NCBI GenBank assembly: GCA_023313575.1
Contig: JAJTTP010000001.1
Location: forward strand, 4,402,001-4,466,000
From: Eutypella sp. D-1
Lineage: Eukaryota; Ascomycota; Sordariomycetes; Xylariales; Diatrypaceae
Direction of reading: 5' to 3'
DNA length: 64,000 nt
This document shows, piece after piece, positions 57,195-64,000 of the stretch. The position numbers and the translations under genes are program-made. Positions within the stretch are counted from its first letter, which is position 1. The number at the start of each line of letters is the position of its first letter. A model generated the notes under the pieces. The model was not told where the DNA came from and did not search any database. It saw nothing but the letters and a program-made list of their open reading frames with translations.

Positions 57195-60100
57195 GGTAGT
57201 ACAACGTGTAGAGATCGGGAAGAGCGTAAGACGATGCGAAAGGATATATATGCCGTATGTCGTATCGGAGGAGGCCCGAAAAGGCAAGGAGGAATTAAGA
57301 AGGGTTCGGTGCGGGTACAATGAGAATCCAGTGGCTCACGATGCGGCAGGACGTGGGCGGGTAAATCACGGTCACGGACACGGTCACGGGGAGGCGCAGA
57401 GGCGCAGCAGCGCAGCGCAAGGTCGAGGAACGACTGTCCTATTCTCTTTTTTCTTTTCCCCTCTGCCGTGGCCAGTTCGGTTCAACAGCAGGTCTGAGTC
57501 AGTGCAACGTCGTCCGTCCGTGGGAAGTGGAGTGTGGGCGCAGTGGGCGTCGAGCGAAGTGGGCGCTGGCGCGGAAGCGAGTGAAATGACAAAAGAAGTT
57601 GATTGAGTGGACGATGTGCTATCTCAGAGTGAGACCAGGTATTATAATTGTCGACGAAGAATAAGAAACGAATCAGAAATCTCGGTGCTCACTCTCTCTC
57701 TCTCTCTCTCTTTCTCTTCTTTTTTTTTTCGCCTTCTCTGATGAGCCGGACCCGTAAATGACTATAACAGAGAATAGAGTGAATGGTTTGGTTTGGTGTG
57801 ACTGGCAAAGCTCGCCAATAAAATCCCGGTGTGGTTTTTGTCTTCCCTTGTTTTGCCCGGTCACAAGTGAATTGGTTTTCTTCGAATAGATGACTGGATG
57901 CTTTCTTTCTTTTCGAAGTTCCGCTCTTTTTTCCTTTATCTGCTTTTCCGAACCAACTTTTAACAACAATAGGCGCGCGGCACACTTAGCAAGGTACCAA
58001 TTGAACCTCTTAAGAGGATGAAATGAAGATAAGTGGCAACAGTTCCCAGAATTGACTACGAGGGGAGGGAAGAGAAACAAGAAGGGCGAAAGAAGAAGGG
58101 GAAAAAAACCCCAGAATAATAGAAAGAAATGAGGGAAGGGAGGGAGATACAAGGGAAAGAAGAAGGAAATAAAGATGGCACCGCTGTGGATTGAAGGCGG
58201 AAGATCAAGCCGAAGAAAATATCAGGGAGATTAGGGTCACTCCTTAGCTCCCGAGAATACACTCTTATACGCACTTCTCTCTCTAGAATTGAGGGTTGGG
58301 ATGTCGAAAAGACGAAGAAGGCGAGGGGTGGCAACGACGACGGCGACGACGATAACGACGTTGGCGACGAAGAGGTTTTGAGAGGGAGAAGGGAACCTGA
58401 GAAAGGTGAGAGAGCCACTCTGCAGACTTCTGCGCTTGGGGTGGGACAAGTACTTCTTAGCAGTCTAGTCACTGGGTTACTGGTTTAGTTAGTGGCTGAG
58501 GGACTTCATGTTGGAACCATGCCCGGATCAATTGATGCTAACCTTTAGGTACATTAGGTAGGCTACTTAGGTACTTAGCGGTACTGTAACTTGCAAGGTA
58601 ACAGGGGTGACAAAGACTTTGAACCCGGCTGAGGTGTGAATCGCCCAGATTGCGCAGCCAGAGATACTTTTATGGGCTAGGTGGGTTTGGTGGGTTGGTG
58701 GGCTGGTTAGGCAAGTAGTAGGGTGGATTGTCGAGTTATTTGCTCTCTCCCTCCGCCAGATTCGTTTCCCTCCCCCACCCCTCTCCCTCTCCCTCATCCT
58801 CATCCCTTCCCCCCCCTTTGTGCGGACAATCTTACTGGTTAAAAATACCTACCTAGAGAAGTCGGCAAAGTTATACAGCCAATTAGTCTACTGCCTACCA
58901 GTACATACCTACTTTATGTCCTCACATGTCTACATATATATATAGCAAGTATCTAGGAAAATAAGAATTGTAACCAGTGACTGAGCAGGAAGAAATGTTC
59001 GATGATGAATTCATACCTAAATTCAAGAAAAACCCCTACGCTAAAATGCATGCGAAATTGACATGATCTCCGTTTAGATACCTAGGTACCTTACCTACCC
59101 GGCATGTAGTTAGGTATCTGTAAGTACCCAACCGACACATAAAAAGTTGCTAACATGTAGTTAGGCCTTTCCTAATCCAGACGAACCTCGTCAAATTGGT
59201 GGGTGCACCTGGATTCATCGGGTTCGCAGGTTCCATAAAATCACATCAGGCCCCCGTTAAACCCCGTCTGATGAACCCATAAACCCCATTGAAGGAGGAG
59301 GGAGGGAGGGTCTTGAAAGTTGGGCACTGCACTGGGGCAGTGGAAGGGAGGGAGGGCTAGAGTACCTGCTTAGTGGCACGTGCAAAGTACAACGCTACAC
59401 TACCTAGGTACCTACCTAATGCCATAACCGATGCCTGCCGCCGGTTAGGCGCATGCATTACCTAAATACTCTCTGAAAAGCCTGCATGGCTTCAATTTAG
59501 GTCATAATTTCAGCTGCAGCAGACATTCAACCGCCTACATCGTAGGTATGCAAGATGAGCAACACGATCTTCGGATTCGCCCTTTCACATCAACCTTGCC
59601 GGCATTTTCCTAGTGATTCGCATACATCATGATCACATCCTATAATGCTCATTGGGCATTGAATGTATTCAATGGATGCCAAAGTGTATGTGCCAGGTGG
59701 TTAAAGCGCATGGATGAAGCATCAACGAAGCGCCAAGAGAGACCCGATAAGCGCGGAGATGGTCGATGATGATCCAACCACAACCAGTCCTGGATACGGC
59801 CAGACCAAGTGTAACGGTGTTGCGTGCCTATGGGATGATCTGCAGGCGCCCAATCGTCCTTGTCGTCTCAGCGAAGAAGCCACCCGTGGGCTATTTGAAC
59901 AGGCAGACAGGCTCTAGGCAACTCTGTGGAGAAATGGGCAAATGGGAGAAAGACGTTCGTGCTACAAATACAAGACATCGACATATGCCTGTTTATCAGT
60001 CTGCCTGTCTAGCTGCATGTGTCTACCTAAGTAACAACCAGGTGTGCATTAGCAGCCGTCCAGGTAGATCATGCCGGTATATATCCCCGTTCATTATGTT

Positions 60101-62287
60101 TTCTCCTCTAGCCTTCCTAAGTATGTATGAGTATGCTACTCCATGCATGGAAGGCCCGGTGCAGGATGAGTACATGTAGGGGACTCGACACAAAGAAACA
60201 AGACACTTGAGTCGCATAACGACGTAGAGGAGGACTCGGCTCCGATGTCAGGTCCAAATTCCAATGGTTTGTCCACCAGCAAGGATTGACCCCAGCGTTG
60301 CCTATGGAATGGGTGCCGGAGCTGAAAACGTGCGTTGTAGCTGCCCTGTCAACCTGTCAGCTTGGTTGCTTTCATGATGCATAGATCCTTTTTATGGAGC
60401 CCCGATGGAAATTTTTTGAGAGGAAAGAACTGACGAGACGGAGTCAGGAAAACAGGTCAGGGAAAGAGTGGGAAAAAAAGGGAAACAAGAAGGAAAACAA
60501 GGCCGGCACGGTACCGAGGTTTCCTCCGAGTACCGATGGATCGTGGGTACCTGGGCTGGCTGATCACCAATGCGACAGAAATAACTAGATGTAGATACTT
60601 CGTACTCTAGAGTAGACCCTGACCGAAAGCCCGACACCTCAAAGCAAGCAATTGTTCTAGGCCTCACGATCTTCACTGCCCCCCGGTGACATTCTAAACG
60701 TGCCTGGGCGTCAACGACTTCAGGGAGCTATGACACTCGCGCCCCGCAAATACGCAATAATATCCGCTAACTGGGGGGTGCCCGGGGCAGCTAAGCAGGC
60801 GCCGGAATGCAAACCGTTAGGCCCGCCAGGACGCTAAGACATCATGCAGGTGATAAGTTAGCTTCCACTGGTTGCCCAAGTGTTTAGTGCCAAAGGCTTT
60901 GCAATGCTATATATACATACTTCCGATCTATATCCATATAGCTGGGACCATCATGCTATAGGAAATCCAGGTCTAACCTGGCCAAATCCCCCCCTTCCAA
61001 AAGGACGCTTGGTGTTCTAGAAGTATCTATATATGTTGTCCATCCCTCTCCATTAAGAACGCCATTATAATACAGGATTCGGTGCGCTGGGTGAGGTATC
61101 GTACGAAGCGTCCCACGAGCATTGTTATAAAAGGCCAGTCTCAAATTTAAAGAGACGCATTGGTGGTATAAGGCGGAAGAGTCATTATCGGTTGGCAGTT
61201 TCCATTGCATAACGACAACAATAATAACACTCAGAACTCAAACGTCTAGTTACAGACGACAATAGACGAAAGTCTCGTGATGAGATTAATTTCTCGCCTT
61301 CCAGATGTGAACCCACAGGATCCGGCCCCCTCCTCCCACGAGGTGGTGGCTTGTACATACTGCGTGACCGCACGGATCCCCTAAGGCATCCTGCGAAACA
61401 GCAACCCCGACCGAGAACCTCCCTGACTCCGTGACGTGACGGTTTTGTCGATTGGTAATCTCATCACAGCAACTCACCAATTTGCCAATAGTAGCAAGCG
61501 TGTGTGTGTGTGTGTGGGAAGGTAGTAGCCACGATGGTGGGCACGACACACGTCCTCGATTATCTGTGCCGCTTGAATCTTGATCTATGTATGCAGGTGC
61601 CATGCGGATTTGCTAATCACGGGGAAAGCGTCCGTGCATATCTGCATGATCGGCGACGGCAAGAATCTGGATCACCGGAAGCCCTGTCCGTAATTCGTCG
61701 ATCACGGCGTTGCTTCTACACCAGATGGAGACTTCTTGTCAGAGATACTACCCGGCGCTGGGTTCCCCTCTAACGTCGACAACTGTGACCACCGGGACTC
61801 GTCAAAAAGGTCAAGTCTGATGAGACATTGCCTCCCGTGAGTGTCAAAACCAGGGTCGTCCAAAACTTGCCAAAGCGGTCTGTATCTTCCCGCGTCATTT
61901 TGCAAGCATTCAGTTAGTGTCACGAAGCTGCCCCTCCCCCTCCTCTCCCTCCCCACCTAGAAGGGCACAGGAGGGGGGCTTTGGTGATAAGTTGTGTCAA
62001 TGCCCTGCCGATCCCGTGCTGTGGGATTATCCGTACCTTGCAGCTTGCATTATGAAGTTTGCGAAAGGATCATGCCAAGGGTGAGCTCCGGGCTCTCTTC
62101 ATTCTTAGGGTCTGCAACTAAGCAAATCGTCTAACCATTGGCACACCACCTACCTGCCTTAGATAGATAGAGCCCCAGATGCATTAGATGACATGCACGG
62201 CCCGAATAATTCCGCACAAGAAGGCCTGTACTCTGCGTACCATATCAGATATCGTTACAACGTCGTGTATAGCATACCGCATACAAC
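57195..62287. other. bem1 upstream region and gene-poor spacer
   Basis: 57.2-58.5 kb is a low-complexity purine/pyrimidine-biased leader, with a TC run at 57691-57710. From 58.5 to 62.3 kb there is no supported gene. TACCTA/TAGGTA-rich patches occur at 58545-58580 and 59075-59130, with exact TACCTAGGTA at 59079 and 59401, and a GT run at about 61499-61516. A minus-strand frame at 61956-61702 (WQVLDDPGFDTHGRQCL) is faintly protein-like but has no family match I can name. Confidence 0.5.
57691..57710. repeat. TC dinucleotide microsatellite
   Basis: About ten CT/TC units within the pyrimidine-rich region upstream of bem1, followed by a poly-T tract. Confidence 0.85.
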
Positions 62288-62870
62288 TAGTCTTCTCCTG
62301 ACCTTCCCACGTCCACGGATACCTTTGTACCGTCGAAAGGATCACCTCTGTTTCCCAGCATCTTGACGCTACCGTCGGCCAGCGTCAGGATTCCCTCGAT
62401 TCCTTCCGTCTGCAGGCCACGTACATAGGAGAAAAGGGGGCGTTACCTCAGTCCGAGACAGCTGTCTTGAACAAGACGCCCGCAGCCGTTAAAACTTGCC
62501 AGCCGTCGCCAGTGCCCTGGCCAGCGCATCCGAACATCTTCGAATTACCCATTTGGCGTATGGATGTCCTCCGTAGGCGCTTTGATTTTCCTCCTATCCC
62601 GATGGCATGTCACTACTGGTTCTATGATAGTCCATTCGACTCCGAGCGGCGTCACGATATCCCGGCCGCGGTAATTATCCCTAGGACAAGCGACCACTAA
62701 TAGCACATCTTCATCTATGGAGCACCAGATGCATTCGGCGCTAGCTATACGGACTCGACAGCATGTATTATCAGTAATGGCATCATATTGTCCCTGGGCG
62801 ACTTCTAGATCCAGGTCGAAGGAGCGTCAGCCCTACACCAGCTCCTCGAATAGGTCCCCTGAGACATATG
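62288..62870 (-). pseudogene. faint decayed coding trace, unidentified
   Basis: On the minus strand, protein-like stretches appear in shifting frames. Near 62700-62560 are NYRGRDIVTPLGVEWTIIEP and KAPTEDIHT; then, one base out of phase, GQGTGDGWQVLTAAGVLFKT; then LQTEGIEGILTLADGSVKML and GNRGDPFDGTKVSVDVG, ending at TAG 62288-62290. The last two could be joined by a weak 52-nt intron, but the first change needs an indel. No family recognised. It could be a decayed gene or chance. Confidence 0.3.
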
Positions 62871-64000
62871 GCCCCCCGCCCCCCGTTACTTCTTATACGG
62901 TATTATCTACACCGAAACAAACTTCACCATGCTTTCGATTGGCATAAAAACAAAGTATTTGCGTTTCATATTTATTAGTAACAAGCGAAAGAGAGGGGGG
63001 AAGAAAAGAAAAAAGAACAACATGATGTAGAGAAAACAATTCGCTCCCCAACTAAGGGGGATTATATCGAGAGAGTGCGTCAACCCCGATGCCTCGTGCT
63101 GGCTACTGCCACCAACCACTTTCTACCGTTGACATGGAGTTGCTCAGTGATATAGAGGTAAATAGATTGTCACTAGTAGACACACCTTTTACTTGGCCTC
63201 CTCATAGGCTACGATCTTGATCTAGATCTCATCCATCCCCGGCTCTTCCTCTGATCGAGACCCTCGTCGTTCTAGATACATAAACCTCATTTGCATAGTT
63301 CAAAAATTGTTGCCGCAACCCAACCACACCACCACCACCACCACTGAAACCGGCTAGTCAAGGCACCATCAAGTGCCGAGTTGCGTACATTGAATGATCA
63401 TTCGCGGTTCTTCCCCTCCCCACCCGACCCGGGTCGCATGGACACCGGGCGCCGGCGTCGTCTCTGCCAAGAATCATGAAACTCTGGGGAGCCGGGAGGG
63501 TAAAGTGTTATAACGGGTTAATTAGTAGTGCAGTAGCAGAGCCACCAAAAGCCGAAACGGCGGGGTTTCTTCGCGGCCGATCTCTTTACTTATCTGCCGG
63601 CGATATACCACTCAACACTCACTTCTTCAAGCAGTTGTTGAGCGGGCCCCCCCCCCCCCCCGGCCTGTGTGGGTTGGCGTCATCAGATCCTATATTGCAT
63701 CAGTGCATGAGAGATGAGCGAGACAACGTAACTACCAAGGGAAAATCACCACTTGAACCTGTCGCGGAGCAATACCATCTGACTACAGATCAGACGGTTC
63801 ACTACCCAGACAGATCCGGAGGCGGCGGTTTGGGGGCGGGGGGGACTACGAACGAACGAACGGAGCCCGTCTCAACTAGTAACCGGAGCTATCGAAGTCC
63901 GTCCGCCCCTGGTCCAGGTACAAAATAGCCACGCGTCCACCTTGCTTGTAGGAGATAGAAGAATGATCTGATGCCCTCTTTCTCTGCGCATAATTGAGGC
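62871..64000. other. terminal spacer
   Basis: No supported gene. Contains a (CAC)n run at about 63329-63345 and a 15-C homopolymer at 63647-63661. A 150-codon plus frame (63476-63928) is low complexity and crosses the homopolymer, so I do not call it. Confidence 0.5.
63647..63661. repeat. 15-bp poly-C homopolymer
   Basis: Run of fifteen C residues preceded by GGG; likely indel-prone in sequencing and replication. Confidence 0.9.

Noticed and set aside
57673..58472. Minus-strand frames of 98-159 codons upstream of bem1
   Set aside because: Phe/Leu/Ser/Arg low-complexity translations of pyrimidine tracts.
63476..63928. 150-codon plus frame near the right end
   Set aside because: Crosses a 15-C homopolymer, low complexity, no recognisable motif.
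1..64000. tRNA, rRNA, CRISPR arrays, bacterial-type operons
   Set aside because: No B-box-like GGTTCGAATCC in a tRNA context, no regularly spaced repeats, and gene structure is eukaryotic with introns.

Overview
The window comes from a filamentous ascomycete (Pezizomycotina, most likely Sordariomycetes). The evidence is short introns of about 50-160 nt with GT..AG ends and CTRAC/CTAAC branch sites, fungal protein families, long gene-poor spacers, and a sharply bounded AT-saturated block of RIP-mutated retrotransposons. About eleven genes are supportable. There are three decayed coding regions, and no tRNA, rRNA, CRISPR array or bacterial-style operon was seen.

Left arm (1-37.3 kb): the 3' end of a Cdc25 mitotic phosphatase (1-627); a disordered protein with the C-terminal module known from fungal sterol-glucosyltransferase-like proteins (3.1-4.5 kb, minus); proteasome subunit alpha-3 PRE10/PSMA3 (6.2-7.3 kb); an unidentified decayed gene (8.05-9.75 kb, minus); an orphan cytochrome P450 (10.5-12.1 kb, minus); the nucleolar ribosome-biogenesis factor POL5/MYBBP1A (14.4-17.6 kb); a frameshifted GNAT acetyltransferase (18.1-18.8 kb); a DapA-family aldolase (23.8-24.8 kb, minus) between gene deserts; a fungal RRM-like protein with an acidic N-terminus and an in-frame TAG (31.8-34.5 kb); and a chromodomain/AT-hook protein (35.4-37.3 kb, minus).

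Centre (about 37.55-47.33 kb): a 9.8-kb AT-rich, RIP-degraded nest of Ty3/gypsy-type LTR sequences. Two 430-bp direct LTRs with matching 5-bp target duplications (CTTAA/CCTAA) bound a 7.74-kb unit. Inside it are two 440-bp LTRs in inverted orientation. The reverse-transcriptase remnant is split onto opposite strands, and each half ends in the same 5-bp duplication (AAAAT). Remaining G+C sits mostly in CpG, which suggests the mutator hit CpA/CpC and spared CpG.

Right arm (47.3-64 kb): a Gln-Asn hexamer-repeat ORF at the block edge, thymidylate synthase (49.1-50.3 kb), a CENP-B/Abp1-like DNA-binding protein without a transposase domain (51.3-52.5 kb, minus), the polarity scaffold Bem1 (55.0-57.0 kb, minus), and then about 7 kb of mostly non-coding DNA with one faint decayed coding trace. 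The conserved genes are housekeeping functions with no shared pathway: cell cycle, proteasome, ribosome biogenesis, dTMP synthesis and polarity. The most structured feature is the heterochromatin-like transposon nest, flanked by two genes whose domains (chromodomain/AT-hook, CENP-B-type HTH) are of the heterochromatin type. Exon boundaries were inferred by eye from reading frame, splice signals and family knowledge.
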